NCBI RefSeq assembly: GCF_014836775.1
Contig: NZ_JACSQD010000007.1
Coordinates: 62,001-126,000 of the forward strand
Source: Arthrobacter gallicola
Lineage (GTDB): Bacteria; Actinomycetota; Actinomycetes; Actinomycetales; Micrococcaceae
Direction: 5' to 3'
Length of the DNA stretch: 64,000 nt
Shown: piece by piece, positions 40,218 to 50,123 of the stretch
How positions within the stretch are numbered: the stretch's first letter is position 1
How the letters are laid out: every line of letters starts with the position of its first letter
Notes under the pieces: generated by a model
What the model was told of the DNA's origin: nothing
Seen by the model: only the letters and a program-made list of their open reading frames with translations
Database searches by the model: none
Made by a program: the position numbers and the translations under genes

Positions 40218-41828
40218 ATGGACATGGTGCTGATCGGACTCGCCGGAGGGCTGCTGGTCGGCACAGTGGTGGGCCTGGTCGGAGCCGGCGGGGCGATCAT
40301 CGCGGTCCCGGCCCTGGTCTACGTGGTGGGGCTCAGCCCGGAAGAGGCGGTACCCACCTCCCTCGTCGTCGTTGGGCTGGCCTCGATTGCCGGCGCCATC
40401 CCCCGGCTGCGGTCGGATGTCAGCTGGCCGCTGGTCCTGATCATCGGTCTGGCTGGCATTCCCGCGTCCTGGGCCGGGGCCGCAGCCGGCTCCCTGCTGG
40501 ACCCGGACTGGCTGATGCTCATCTTCGCCGGCATCATGATTGTGGCCGGCCTGCGGATGCTCAGTGTTTCGCGTCCTTCCGGACGGCCTCCAACGGCTTC
40601 CAGTGCGCGGAACAGGGGAACCCTGGCGCTGCGCGGCATCCCGACGGGACTGGCCGTCGGTTTCCTGACCGGGATGCTGGGCGTGGGCGGCGGCTTCCTG
40701 ATCATTCCGGCCCTGACCCTGCTGCTGGGACTTCCCATCCCGCGCGCCGTCGGCACGTCGCTGGTCATCATCAGCATCAACTCAGCCTCCGGATTCGCCG
40801 CGCATCTCGAGGACCTGTCCATCGACTGGGCCCTGACAGCCAGCTTCGCCGCCGCCGCGATGGCCGCGTCCCTCACCGCCGCACGGGCCGCGCACCGGCT
40901 CGACGACGCCGTCGTCGGCCGGGTCTTCGCCGTCATGATCTTCGCGGTCGCCCTCGGGGTCCTGCTGCAGACCGTCCCGGCTCTGCTGCGGCAGGAGCCG
41001 GCGCCGCCGGAAGCTCCGGCACCGCAGGCACAGCAGGCACCTCAGACCCAGCCAGCCGGAATCAGCGCCAGCCTCACCGTGAGCCGGCTCAGCATCGGCG
41101 AGCGCAGCGTGAATCTGGTCATCAGCAACGGCACGGAGACGGACCTGGAAATCACGGCCGCTGCCCTGGACTCTCCTTGGTATACCGGTCCCGCCCCGTG
41201 GGTACCCGCCGACGGTGACGGCACCACCGTGCGGCCCGGCGGCCGGGTTGCGCTGCCTGCTGCGCTGCCGGCCGCGGTCTGCGCTGGTGGGACCGACCCG
41301 TCCGGGGCGGACAGCTCCGGGGACAACGCAGCCTCCGTCCGGCTCACGCTCGGCGACGGCAGCACCCATTCCGTGGCGGCACCGGACCCCTACTCCTCTT
41401 TGGCGGGGGTCCATGGGCAGGATTGCCTGCAGCAGGCGGTGGATGAGGTGGCCGTCATCGCGCTCCCGGCGGGCCTGGGCGTCAGCGAAGACGGCCGAAG
41501 CACAGTGATCTCTGTTGCTGTGACTCCGACCGGCGGGGACGGAAGCCTTACCGTGGACGCGATCGGCACCACCACTCTGATCACCGAGGCCCCCGGCAAA
41601 CCCTGGCCGCGGCAGGTGGAGATTTCCGGCAACGATGCGCCGTCCGTGCTGGAACTGCATATTGTCCCCATGCGCTGCGATGTCCACGCACTGGCTGAGG
41701 ATAAGGTCGGCACCCGGCTGCCGCTGGAGATCGAGGCCGGCGGCTACCGCGGGCAGGTGCGTCTGGAACCGCCGCCGGAATTCACGGCCGCGGTCTACGA
41801 GTTTGTTCGTTCGGCCTGCACTCAATAG
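40218..41828 (+). CDS. TSUP (TauE/SafE) permease fused to a C-terminal soluble domain
   Basis: 536 residues, twice the usual length of a TSUP protein. Residues 1-255 form the permease: [21 protein letters not shown], then [24 protein letters not shown], about eight helices. A Pro/Gln-rich linker ([18 protein letters not shown]) follows. The last ~250 residues form a beta-rich domain ([42 protein letters not shown]) that I associate with stand-alone actinobacterial hypothetical proteins. TSUP members export sulfite, sulfoacetate or related anions. The fusion is in one frame, with no stop or likely internal start at the joint. Confidence 0.85.
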   Translation: MDMVLIGLAGGLLVGTVVGLVGAGGAIIAVPALVYVVGLSPEEAVPTSLVVVGLASIAGAIPRLRSDVSWPLVLIIGLAGIPASWAGAAAGSLLDPDWLMLIFAGIMIVAGLRMLSVSRPSGRPPTASSARNRGTLALRGIPTGLAVGFLTGMLGVGGGFLIIPALTLLLGLPIPRAVGTSLVIISINSASGFAAHLEDLSIDWALTASFAAAAMAASLTAARAAHRLDDAVVGRVFAVMIFAVALGVLLQTVPALLRQEPAPPEAPAPQAQQAPQTQPAGISASLTVSRLSIGERSVNLVISNGTETDLEITAAALDSPWYTGPAPWVPADGDGTTVRPGGRVALPAALPAAVCAGGTDPSGADSSGDNAASVRLTLGDGSTHSVAAPDPYSSLAGVHGQDCLQQAVDEVAVIALPAGLGVSEDGRSTVISVAVTPTGGDGSLTVDAIGTTTLITEAPGKPWPRQVEISGNDAPSVLELHIVPMRCDVHALAEDKVGTRLPLEIEAGGYRGQVRLEPPPEFTAAVYEFVRSACTQ

Positions 41829-41993
41829 CCGGCACGAAATAGCTTGCACGCGAATCACGCCATTGTGATCCGCGTTACAGGCGATGCTACCTGTCCCCGC
41901 TGCGGAAGGCTAAACGGAGACACGCGGGCACTTCTGACCTGCAGTCTTGAGGCTTCGTGAAGCGCCGTCGGTGCTGCGTGAGACGATATTTTT

Positions 41994-44900
41994 ATGCCTG
42001 CGACCATGCCCCTCGTTGATGTCACCGATATCATCCGTGTGGTCGGCGGCACCGCTTTTCAGCGGGGGCAGAGCTACGCCAAGGGCGGTGCGGTGGAGTC
42101 CCTGGACTGGGATTCGCCCGAAAACGTGCTGCGGGCAAGGGTGCGCGGACACGCCAATACGCCGTACCGCACCATGCTGGTCCTGGAACCCAAACGGCAG
42201 GGCGACTACCGCCTGGCGGACAACCATTGCAGCTGCCCGGTGGGCTACGACTGCAAGCACGTCGCCGCAGCAGCCCTGCAGAGCAACACCGAACACCTGA
42301 TCAGCCGGCAGGAGCTGCGCAGCCCTCCGGCCACGCCCGCCGTCCCGGCCTGGCAGCAATCCCTCCAGCACCTGCTCGAAGGCACGGAAAGCAGCGAGCC
42401 ACGGCACACCACTCCCCTGGGCCTGCAGTTTGAACTGCGCAGGCGCGACGGCGGCGCCAGCGGCGTGTGGGGTCCCCCGCCTTCGCGGCGCGGCACCCGG
42501 GCACCGGCCTGGCGGCTTGGGGTCCGGCCGGTGGTGCGTAACGCCCGGGGCGCCTGGGTCAAGAACAACCTGGCGTGGACCAACCTCGCTTACCAGACGT
42601 ACGGCTTGAAATTCGATCCGGAACAGCACCGCTGGTTCTCCCAGTTCCCGGCCCTGCACCGGTCCAACGGCGTGACCTACTTCGGGCAGAACGACTCCTG
42701 GCTTTATCTGGATGACTTCGCCAATCCGCTGCTCTGGCAGCTGCTGGAAGAGGCACAGCGTCTGGGTGTGGAATTTGTCGGCACCAAGAAGGACATCACC
42801 GTGCAGCTCGGCGCCGAGGCCATCCTGGCCCTCGATGTCCGGGCCACCGCTGCCGGAGACTCGGCGCCGCTGCAGCTGCTTCCCAGCCTGGAAATCGATG
42901 CCCAGCACTATCCGTTGGATACGGCAGGCATCATCGGAAGCCACGGCCTGTACGTCCGCTCAGCCAACGGAACGATCCTGCTGGCACCGAGTCCGCGGAC
43001 CCTCACCGAGCAGGACCGCGCTCTACTGGCCGGGAACGCACCGGTCACCATTCCCCAGGCAGATACCGCCCTGTTCCTGGAGAAGTTCTATCCGAAGCTC
43101 CGTCAGGTGCTGCCGGTAACCAGCAGCGACGAGTCCGTGCAGTTCCCGGAGGTCGAGCCGCCGCTGCTGGTCCTCACCGCGTCCTTCCAGCCCGATCATC
43201 TGCTGGCTCTGGCCTGGGAATACGAGTACCGGCAGGGCACCAGTGCCCACCGGATTCCCTTGGACGCGCACCCCGCCGCCGGCGGACCGGCGGCCCGGGA
43301 TCTGGGAGCCGAAGCCGACGTCCTGGCCACCGCCACGCAGGTGCTCGGCACCGCACCGCGGAATACCGTCCTGCAGGACATCGATACCGCCGAGTTCAGC
43401 GAATACACGCTTCCGAAACTGCAGAAAGCCGATGGAATCCGGGTCGATATCCTCGGTGAGCGGCCGGACTACCGCGAACTGACCTCGGCGCCGAAACTGA
43501 AGATCACCACGGTGGAGACCGAACGCCGGGACTGGTTCGACCTCGCGGTGATGATCACCGTGGACGGGCGGCAGGTGGCCTTCGCTGACGTCTTCAAGGC
43601 CATCGCCAAGGGAAAAACCAAGCTCAGGCTCGTGGATAACACCTATATGTCCCTGGACCGTCCGGAGTTCGAACAGCTCCATGCCCTGATTGAAGAGGCC
43701 CAGGCGCTGCAGGAATGGGACACCGGTGCCCTGTCGATCAGCCGGTACCAGGCCGGGCTCTGGGCGGAACTCGAAGAGCTGGCGGAAGAAACCGAGCAGG
43801 CCGCTGCCTGGAAGTCCTCGGTCAGCGGCCTCCTGGAACTCGACTCCGTGGAGCCGGTGCCGCTTCCGGCGGGTTTGAACGCCGAACTCCGGCCCTACCA
43901 GGTCCAGGGGTACAACTGGCTGGCCTTCCTCTGGGACCACGGGCTGGGCGGAGTCCTGGCGGATGACATGGGTCTGGGCAAGACGCTGCAGACCCTGGCA
44001 CTGATCGCCCGGGCGCGGGAAACCCAGGCGGGCAAAGCCCGGGAACAGGAGACCCAGCCGGCCCGCCGCCCGTTCCTGGTGGTCGCGCCGACGTCAGTGG
44101 TGCCGAACTGGATCTCCGAAGCCGCCCGCTTCACCCCCGGTCTGCGGGCTGTGGCTGTCACCGACACCAGCAGCAAATCACGCCGGAAGCTGGCCGAGAT
44201 CATCGACGGCGCAGACATCGTGGTGACGTCCTACGCCGTCTTCCGGCTCGACTTCGCCGCCTACCGGGAACAGGACTGGGACGGACTGATCCTGGACGAA
44301 GCGCAGTTCGTGAAGAACCGCACCACTAGGGCCAATCAATGTGCCCGGGACCTGCCGGCGCCGTTCAAGCTCGCGATCACCGGCACCCCCATGGAAAACA
44401 ACCTCATGGAACTGTGGTCCATGTTCGCCATCGTGGCACCCGGATTGTTTCCATCCGCCCGCAGGTTCGCTGAGGAGTACCAACGCAGGATCGAAAAGTC
44501 CCAGGACATGGAACTGCTGGGCCGGCTCCGCCGCCGGATCAAACCGCTGATGCTGCGCCGCACCAAGGAAGCCGTGGCCTCCGATCTGCCGGCCAAGCAG
44601 GAGCAGGTCCTGGAGGTGGAGCTGAGCCCCAAGCACCGGAAAATCTACGAGACGCACCTGCAGCGCGAACGCCAGAAACTGATGGGCCTGCTCCAGGACA
44701 TGGACCGGAACCGGATGATCGTGTTCCGCTCGCTGACGCTGCTGCGCATGCTCAGCCTCGACGCCTCCCTGGTGGATCCGGAAAATCAGGGAGTGCCCTC
44801 AGCCAAACTGGATGCCCTGCTTGAGCAGCTTCAGGACGTAACCGCGGAAGGGCACCGTGCCCTGGTCTTCAGCCAGTTCACGTCCTTCCTCAAGATCGCT

Positions 44901-45302
44901 GCCCAGCGGCTCGAGGCGGCCGGGATTCCCTACGCCTATCTGGACGGGTCCACGCGCAACCGGGCCGAGGTGATTTCCGGGTTCAAGGATGGCGAAGCTC
45001 CGGTGTTCCTGATCAGCCTGAAGGCCGGCGGTTTCGGCCTGAACCTCACGGAGGCGGACTACGTCTTCCTGCTGGATCCCTGGTGGAACCCGGCCACGGA
45101 AGCCCAGGCCGTGGACCGCACCCACCGGATCGGGCAGACCCGGTCCGTGATGGTCTACCGGATGGTCGCCAGCGGAACCATTGAGGAAAAGGTCATGGCC
45201 CTGAAGGAACAAAAAGCCGCCCTGTTCTCCTCGGTCATGGATGACGACGCCGTTTTCAGTTCCGCCCTGACCGCCGAGGACATTCACGCCCTGCTGCAGT
45301 AA
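41994..45302 (+). CDS. SNF2-family DEAD/DEAH helicase with SWIM zinc finger
   Basis: 1102 residues. The N-terminal SWIM motif is CSCPVGYDCKH (about 77-87). An accessory region runs to about 600, followed by a Swi2/Snf2 ATPase: DDMGLGKT (Walker A near 657), DEAQ box near 767, SGLKAGG-like LKAGGFGLNLTEAD, and QAVDRTHRIGQTR. This is the standard actinobacterial SWIM/SNF2 protein, with a DNA-translocating and chromatin-type remodelling ATPase. No ribosome site is evident at the ATG. No nuclease or methylase partner lies next to it, so a defence role is not indicated. Confidence 0.93.
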   Translation: MPATMPLVDVTDIIRVVGGTAFQRGQSYAKGGAVESLDWDSPENVLRARVRGHANTPYRTMLVLEPKRQGDYRLADNHCSCPVGYDCKHVAAAALQSNTEHLISRQELRSPPATPAVPAWQQSLQHLLEGTESSEPRHTTPLGLQFELRRRDGGASGVWGPPPSRRGTRAPAWRLGVRPVVRNARGAWVKNNLAWTNLAYQTYGLKFDPEQHRWFSQFPALHRSNGVTYFGQNDSWLYLDDFANPLLWQLLEEAQRLGVEFVGTKKDITVQLGAEAILALDVRATAAGDSAPLQLLPSLEIDAQHYPLDTAGIIGSHGLYVRSANGTILLAPSPRTLTEQDRALLAGNAPVTIPQADTALFLEKFYPKLRQVLPVTSSDESVQFPEVEPPLLVLTASFQPDHLLALAWEYEYRQGTSAHRIPLDAHPAAGGPAARDLGAEADVLATATQVLGTAPRNTVLQDIDTAEFSEYTLPKLQKADGIRVDILGERPDYRELTSAPKLKITTVETERRDWFDLAVMITVDGRQVAFADVFKAIAKGKTKLRLVDNTYMSLDRPEFEQLHALIEEAQALQEWDTGALSISRYQAGLWAELEELAEETEQAAAWKSSVSGLLELDSVEPVPLPAGLNAELRPYQVQGYNWLAFLWDHGLGGVLADDMGLGKTLQTLALIARARETQAGKAREQETQPARRPFLVVAPTSVVPNWISEAARFTPGLRAVAVTDTSSKSRRKLAEIIDGADIVVTSYAVFRLDFAAYREQDWDGLILDEAQFVKNRTTRANQCARDLPAPFKLAITGTPMENNLMELWSMFAIVAPGLFPSARRFAEEYQRRIEKSQDMELLGRLRRRIKPLMLRRTKEAVASDLPAKQEQVLEVELSPKHRKIYETHLQRERQKLMGLLQDMDRNRMIVFRSLTLLRMLSLDASLVDPENQGVPSAKLDALLEQLQDVTAEGHRALVFSQFTSFLKIAAQRLEAAGIPYAYLDGSTRNRAEVISGFKDGEAPVFLISLKAGGFGLNLTEADYVFLLDPWWNPATEAQAVDRTHRIGQTRSVMVYRMVASGTIEEKVMALKEQKAALFSSVMDDDAVFSSALTAEDIHALLQ

Positions 45303-45352
45303 CGCCCTGCGGCCCGGACACTCCGGCCATTCCCAGCGTCCGGTTCGGTTTG

Positions 45353-45358
45353 TACAGT
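45353..45358 (+). promoter_or_regulatory. -10 box of a probable leaderless promoter (MarR gene)
   Basis: TACAGT, 6 nt before the ATG at 45365. Confidence 0.5.
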
Positions 45359-45364
45359 GGGGGG

Positions 45365-45823
45365 ATGGCTACCCAGGAACGTCCCATAGGATTTTGGCTC
45401 AAACTGGTGGATCAGCTGGTCGATGAACAGTACGGCGCCAGCTTCGAGGAGCACGGCGTCACCCGCCGGCAGTGGCAGATGATGAACATGCTCACCAACG
45501 GGCCTGCCACCGAACAAGAGCTCTCAGACCAGCTCCGTCCGTTCTTCCCCCCGGTGGAGGCAGGCACGTCCAAGGAACTGATCGACGAACTTGCCGAAAG
45601 CGGCTGGGTTGCGGTGCAGGACGGCGAGTATGCGCTGACCGAGCTGGGATCGCGCAGCCTGGAGAACCTGCGCGGCGCCGTTGAACGCATCCGGGACCAG
45701 CTCACCTCGGAGGTGTCCGAGGAGGAATATGCCGCGCTGGTGGGTGTGCTGCAGCGGATGGCCGGCAACCTCGGCTGGAGCGAACCCCGCGGCACCATGG
45801 ACGCAGATACCCCCGGGCTTTAG
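45365..45823 (+). CDS. MarR-like winged-helix protein
   Basis: 152 residues. The helices read RRQWQMMNMLTNGPATEQELSDQL, and the wing and dimer regions follow (STSKELIDELAESGWV-like; here AGTSKELIDELAESGWVAVQ). A C-terminal helix pair completes the MarR fold. The ligand is unknown. TACAGT 6 nt before the ATG indicates a leaderless start. It precedes an SRPBCC gene on the same strand, which has its own -10-like box. Confidence 0.85.
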   Translation: MATQERPIGFWLKLVDQLVDEQYGASFEEHGVTRRQWQMMNMLTNGPATEQELSDQLRPFFPPVEAGTSKELIDELAESGWVAVQDGEYALTELGSRSLENLRGAVERIRDQLTSEVSEEEYAALVGVLQRMAGNLGWSEPRGTMDADTPGL

Positions 45824-45872
45824 AACCCCGGACTTTAAGCAACCCCGGCCTTTGAAACCGGCACGCCAGCGG

Positions 45873-45878
45873 TAGGCT
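45873..45878 (+). promoter_or_regulatory. -10 box of a probable leaderless promoter (SRPBCC gene)
   Basis: TAGGCT, 6 nt before the ATG at 45885. Confidence 0.5.
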
Positions 45879-45884
45879 CCCTTC

Positions 45885-46607
45885 ATGGGGAAGCAGATTT
45901 ATGTGGAGATACTGGTCCGTGCGCCGCTGGACACCGTCTGGAACCTGACGCAGCAGCCGGATCTCCACTCCCGCTGGGACCTGCGGTTCAGTTCCATCGT
46001 GCCGCTTACGGACGGACCGCCGCAGGAATTCCGCTACGAGTTCAGGCTGCCGCTCCACACCGTTCACGGCACCGGCGTATCCCTGGGCGGGCGGACAGGC
46101 GCGGGCGGTGCCGCTACCTCTGTCCTGAAGTTCAGCACCAAGGACCCGTTGTCCCCGATTGGTCCGGGAGCAGGCTACTGGCGCTACGTTCCAGCCAACG
46201 ACGGCGGCACCCGGTTTATCACCGGCTACGACTTTGCGCCGGGCTGGGGCCGGATCGGCACCTGGCTGGACAAGCCGCTCATCCGCCCGCTGCTTGGCTG
46301 GGCCACCGCCTGGAGCTTCGACCGGCTGCGGCTGTGGGCCGAGGAGGAGCTGGACCCCCGGTGCACCCGCAACCGGTGGCTGCTCGACGGCGGCACGCGG
46401 CTGGGCGCAGTGGCCACGGGCGTCATTCTGGTGTTTCGGAGGCCGAGGCCGGCAACCGTACTGACCGCCTTCGCTGCTGCCGCCGCTGCCAGCCTGATCC
46501 CCCGGCATCCCAGCATTCCACGGGCGGACCGCTGCCTGCGGAATCCGCCGGACCGCAGAGCCGGCCAGGCGCCGTCGTCGCTCGCTTCGCTGGCGGAACC
46601 GGCATGA
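45885..46607 (+). CDS. SRPBCC family protein with C-terminal hydrophobic segments
   Basis: 240 residues. An N-terminal START-like fold (VEILVRAPLDTVWNLTQQPDLHSRWDLRFSSI) is followed by a region with two weak membrane segments near 170-205 (GAVATGVILVF; ATVLTAFAAAAAASLI). The end is Arg/Pro-rich and of low complexity. The stop overlaps the next ATG (ATGA), so it is coupled to the DUF4166 gene. It probably binds a lipid-like ligand; function unknown. Confidence 0.82.
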   Translation: MGKQIYVEILVRAPLDTVWNLTQQPDLHSRWDLRFSSIVPLTDGPPQEFRYEFRLPLHTVHGTGVSLGGRTGAGGAATSVLKFSTKDPLSPIGPGAGYWRYVPANDGGTRFITGYDFAPGWGRIGTWLDKPLIRPLLGWATAWSFDRLRLWAEEELDPRCTRNRWLLDGGTRLGAVATGVILVFRRPRPATVLTAFAAAAAASLIPRHPSIPRADRCLRNPPDRRAGQAPSSLASLAEPA

Positions 46608-47299
46608 GCGGTGACGCCCAGTCCATCTTTGCCCGCGCCCTCGGCCCGGATTTCGACCGGCTGCACCCGATGCTGCAGCAGCGTTTCGGTGTGGACCCGG
46701 CATCCGGCTACGCCTGCCTGGGCCGCGGCGTCTTCGCCGAAGTGCGGCGCGGAGCCTGGTGGACGGTACCGTTCCTGAAGGTTGGTGCGTACCGGAATAT
46801 CCTCTTCCCCGAACGCGGCACGGACGTTCCCTTCACCATCGAGAACTATCCCTACACCGACGGGTTCGGGCGGCCCACTGTCACGTTCACCCGCACCCTG
46901 GAGATGCGCCCGGGCAAACCGCGCCGGTTCGACGCGACCATGGTCTACAGCGAAGCCCGCGGCACCGTGGTGGACTATCTCGGCAGCCACCAGCACCTGG
47001 CCACGGATCTTCGCCTGGCTGTCCGGGAGGACGGCTCACTGCACCTGCGCTCCACCGCTCTGCGCTTCCATGAAGGGCTGCTGCACTTCACCGTGCCACG
47101 GTTCCTGACCGGATCGGCGGACCTGTACGAGGCCTACGACGACGAGCGGCAGGTCTACACGATCCAGCTGCAGGTCCGGAATCCCCTGTTCGGGTTCCTC
47201 TTTGGCTACCGCGGAGAGTTCAGCTGCGCCTTCGTACCCGTCACCGGCGCAGAGGTACCAGCCGGACTCAAGCCGCTCCGGGAGGAACTGCGGGACTAA
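46604..47299 (+). CDS. DUF4166 domain-containing protein
   Basis: 231 residues. SIFARALGPDFDRLHPMLQQRFG and the run of FPERGTDVPFTIENYPYTDGFGRPTV, LHLRSTALRFHEG and FLFGYRGEFSC match DUF4166, often found beside or fused to saccharopine-dehydrogenase-like oxidoreductases. Here its partner is the coupled SRPBCC protein. Its last 32 bp overlap the end of the convergent SorC gene, so both stop codons lie within each other's coding sequence. Confidence 0.85.
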   Translation: MSGDAQSIFARALGPDFDRLHPMLQQRFGVDPASGYACLGRGVFAEVRRGAWWTVPFLKVGAYRNILFPERGTDVPFTIENYPYTDGFGRPTVTFTRTLEMRPGKPRRFDATMVYSEARGTVVDYLGSHQHLATDLRLAVREDGSLHLRSTALRFHEGLLHFTVPRFLTGSADLYEAYDDERQVYTIQLQVRNPLFGFLFGYRGEFSCAFVPVTGAEVPAGLKPLREELRD

Positions 47300-48254
47300 C
47301 GCCCCGGGACAGGTGACGGGTCAGCGTGCGGGCCGTGCCGTCGTCGAGCACCAGGTCCGTGATCACGCCGGCCCGCAGCGCTGCGAGCAGTCCCGGCACC
47401 TTGTGATCGCCCGAGACCACACAGAGCCGGCGGGGAATCTGCCTCAGTTCCTGCGGTGTGGGCCCGGAGGCGCGGCGGTTCAGCCCGATGTCCGCATAGC
47501 TGCCGTCCTCGCGCAGGAACACCGTACACACATCGCCCACCACCCGTTGCGCGGCGAACTCGCGGAATGCGTCCTCCGTGAGGTAGCCGCCGCTGTACAC
47601 CTCCGAGGGCGAGGGTCCCTGGAACGCGCCGACGCTGAACACCGCCAAATCCGCCTCGGCCCGCACCGCCAGCACCCTCCGTACCGTGGATTCCTGCCAC
47701 ATCAGTTCCCTCGTCCGTTCGTCGTCGAAGAAGGCAGGGGCCGGAAACTGGATCAGCGCGGCGTCAAAGGAGGCCGCCATCCGCGTCAACAGCCCAGGAG
47801 AGGCATTCAGCTGCGCCGACCGGGCGCTCACGGCGCCGTTCATCTGCACCACGGTCGCGTCCCGGGTGAGCTTCGGCTGGAGGGCGGCCGCGACTGCCGA
47901 CGTCGTTGTACCCCAGGCCACCGCCATGGTCATCCCGTCGGTGAACCAGTCATGGATTAGCACCGCTGCGTGCCGGGCGGCGGCCTCCAGCCGTTTGGCG
48001 TTGGATGCCGTAGCCGGTGCCGCAGCCAGATAGGTGGTCACACCGAAGGACTTCCGCAGAGTCCGCACCAGCTCATTGCGCGTGTCCACCGGCGCCGAGA
48101 GGGTGATCCGGACGATGCCCCGCTCCCGCGCTGCCTGCAGCATCCGCGAGACGGTGGAGCGGGAGACATTGAACCGTTCCGCGACCGCCTCCATCGTGGC
48201 GCCCTGGATGTAGTAAAGCTCTGCTGCCCGGTACAGATCAGCATCTTCGTGCAT
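47268..48254 (-). CDS. SorC/DeoR-like sugar-binding transcriptional regulator
   Basis: 328 residues. An N-terminal helix-turn-helix (ATMEAVAERFNVSRSTVSRML) is followed by the SorC sugar-phosphate-binding domain (VAWGTTTSAVAAAL, VQMNGAVS, SGGYLTEDAFREF, ICVVSGDHKV-like CVVSGDHKVPGLLAALRAGVI). GGGAG lies 5 nt before the ATG. It is divergent from glpD with 119 bp between, so it probably controls glycerol-3-phosphate oxidation in place of a classical GlpR. TGAACGAACGTGCA on the minus strand of the gap may be its site. Confidence 0.9.
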   Translation of the reverse strand: MHEDADLYRAAELYYIQGATMEAVAERFNVSRSTVSRMLQAARERGIVRITLSAPVDTRNELVRTLRKSFGVTTYLAAAPATASNAKRLEAAARHAAVLIHDWFTDGMTMAVAWGTTTSAVAAALQPKLTRDATVVQMNGAVSARSAQLNASPGLLTRMAASFDAALIQFPAPAFFDDERTRELMWQESTVRRVLAVRAEADLAVFSVGAFQGPSPSEVYSGGYLTEDAFREFAAQRVVGDVCTVFLREDGSYADIGLNRRASGPTPQELRQIPRRLCVVSGDHKVPGLLAALRAGVITDLVLDDGTARTLTRHLSRGVSPAVPPGAA

Positions 48255-48373
48255 GGCATCTCCCTCGACTGTGCACGTTCGTTCATCTACTTTGATCGTA
48301 CTCCCAGCTGGGGCCTAAGGTTCAGCGAAGACTCCGGATCTACAGGTCCGACCCGAATGCGAAAGGCCTCCAC

Positions 48374-50110
48374 ATGTCAACTCGCCTGCCCTCCACCGGG
48401 AACCGCGACGCCGTCCTGGACGAGCTCGCTGATGGTCCCGAACTCGATGTCCTAGTAGTCGGAGGCGGGGTGACCGGCGCCGGCATCGCCCTGGATGCCG
48501 TCTCCCGCGGCCTGCGTACCGCCATCATCGAAGCCCAGGACTGGGCCGGCGGCACCTCCCAGTGGTCTTCCAAGCTGGTCCACGGCGGCCTGCGCTACCT
48601 GCAGCAGCTGGACTTCAAGCTGGTAGCGGAGGCGCTGCGCGAGCGTGAGCTGCTGCTCGATTCACTGGCCCCGCACCTCGTCAAGCCCGTGCCTTTCCTC
48701 TACCCCATCACGCACCGCGGCTGGGAGCGCCCCTACGTCGCCGCCGGCATTGGCCTCTACGACACCCTGGCGCACGTCGGCGCCAAGAACGCCACCATGC
48801 CTATCCAGCGTCACCTCGGTATGAAGGGCGTCAAAGAGGCCTTTCCTGATATCAAGGAAGGCACCATGGTCGGCGCCATCAAGTACTGGGACGGCAAGGT
48901 CGACGACGCCCGCCTGGTCCTGACCCTGGTCCGCACCGCCGCGCGTCTGGGCGCCACGGCCGTCACCCGTGCCAAGGCAGTCTCCTTCCCGCAGGATGCC
49001 TCCGGCCGGGTGTCCGGCGCCGTCGTCCGCGATCTGGAGACCGGCCGCGAGCGCACCATCCGTGCCAAGACCGTGATCACCGCCACCGGCGTATGGACCG
49101 AGAAAACCCAGGATCTGGCCGGGGCCGACGGCGGCCTGAAGGTACTTGCGTCCAAGGGCATCCACATCATTGTGCCGCGCGAGCGGATCTCCGGTGAGTC
49201 AGGCCTGATCCTGCAGACCGAGAAGTCCGTGCTGTTTGTGATTCCGTGGGAGCGCTACTGGATCATCGGCACCACCGACACTCCGTACCACCAGGAGCTG
49301 TCGACGCCGGTGGCCACGAGCGCGGACATCGACTACGTCATCGAGCACGCCAACGTGGTGCTGGACAAGCCGCTGACCCGCGACGACGTCATTGGCACCT
49401 ACGCCGGCCTGCGCCCGCTGCTGCAGCCGGGCACTAAGGGCGACGAACAGTCCACCAAGATCTCCCGCGAGCACACCGTCACCGAGGTCCTGCCCGGCCT
49501 AGTCGCGATTGCCGGCGGCAAGCTCACCACCTACCGGGTCATGGCCGAGGACGCCGTGGACCTGGCCCTGGGCGCACGCGCCAAGGAGCTGCCCTCCGTC
49601 ACCGCCAAGACCCCGCTGCTCGGTGCCGACGGCTATCTGCCGCTGACCCGCCAGGCCGCCGCGCTGGGTGCGAAGTACGGCTGGACCGAACAGCAGGTGA
49701 TCCGGATGCTGGACCGCTACGGATCGGCCATCTCCGAGATCACCGAACTCGTGGACGAACGGCCCGAGCTGGCTGCCCCGCTGCAGGGTGCCCCGGCCTA
49801 CCTGCGGGCGGAGATCGTGCATGGCTGCACCCATGAAGGCGCCCTGCACCTGGAAGATCTGTTCGACGTGCGCACCCGCCTCACCTGGGAAGCCCCGAAC
49901 CACGGCCTGGACGCCGTCGAGGAGATTGCCGACCTGGCCGCCGAAGCGCTGGGCTGGGACCAGGCCCGCCGCGACGCCGAGGTGCGGGCGTACCGCGCCC
50001 GCTGCGAGGCCCAGGATGCTGCCGCCGCGATCGCGGACGAACCCACCGCTGCAGCCGTCCGCTCCGAGGTACCGGGCGTTGTCGAGGCCGTGGCGCGCAC
50101 CGTGGGCTAG
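48374..50110 (+). CDS. glpD: Aerobic glycerol-3-phosphate dehydrogenase
   Basis: 578 residues, the family length. The FAD-binding motif VVGGGVTGAGIALDAVSRG is near 28, with GGTSQWSSKLVHGGLRYLQQ, FVIPWERYWIIGTTDTPY and the C-terminal domain CTHEGALHLEDLFDVRTRLTWE. It oxidises sn-glycerol-3-phosphate to dihydroxyacetone phosphate at the membrane, feeding quinone. AAAGG lies 7 nt before the ATG. It is divergent from the SorC regulator and followed by a terminator. Confidence 0.95.
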   Translation: MSTRLPSTGNRDAVLDELADGPELDVLVVGGGVTGAGIALDAVSRGLRTAIIEAQDWAGGTSQWSSKLVHGGLRYLQQLDFKLVAEALRERELLLDSLAPHLVKPVPFLYPITHRGWERPYVAAGIGLYDTLAHVGAKNATMPIQRHLGMKGVKEAFPDIKEGTMVGAIKYWDGKVDDARLVLTLVRTAARLGATAVTRAKAVSFPQDASGRVSGAVVRDLETGRERTIRAKTVITATGVWTEKTQDLAGADGGLKVLASKGIHIIVPRERISGESGLILQTEKSVLFVIPWERYWIIGTTDTPYHQELSTPVATSADIDYVIEHANVVLDKPLTRDDVIGTYAGLRPLLQPGTKGDEQSTKISREHTVTEVLPGLVAIAGGKLTTYRVMAEDAVDLALGARAKELPSVTAKTPLLGADGYLPLTRQAAALGAKYGWTEQQVIRMLDRYGSAISEITELVDERPELAAPLQGAPAYLRAEIVHGCTHEGALHLEDLFDVRTRLTWEAPNHGLDAVEEIADLAAEALGWDQARRDAEVRAYRARCEAQDAAAAIADEPTAAAVRSEVPGVVEAVARTVG

Positions 50111-50123
50111 GCGAAGATCAGGT

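Noticed and set aside
41994..45302. SWIM/SNF2 helicase as part of an anti-phage system (DISARM-like or similar)
   Set aside because: No methylase, nuclease, DUF1998 or other defence gene lies nearby; it resembles the common stand-alone actinobacterial SNF2 protein.
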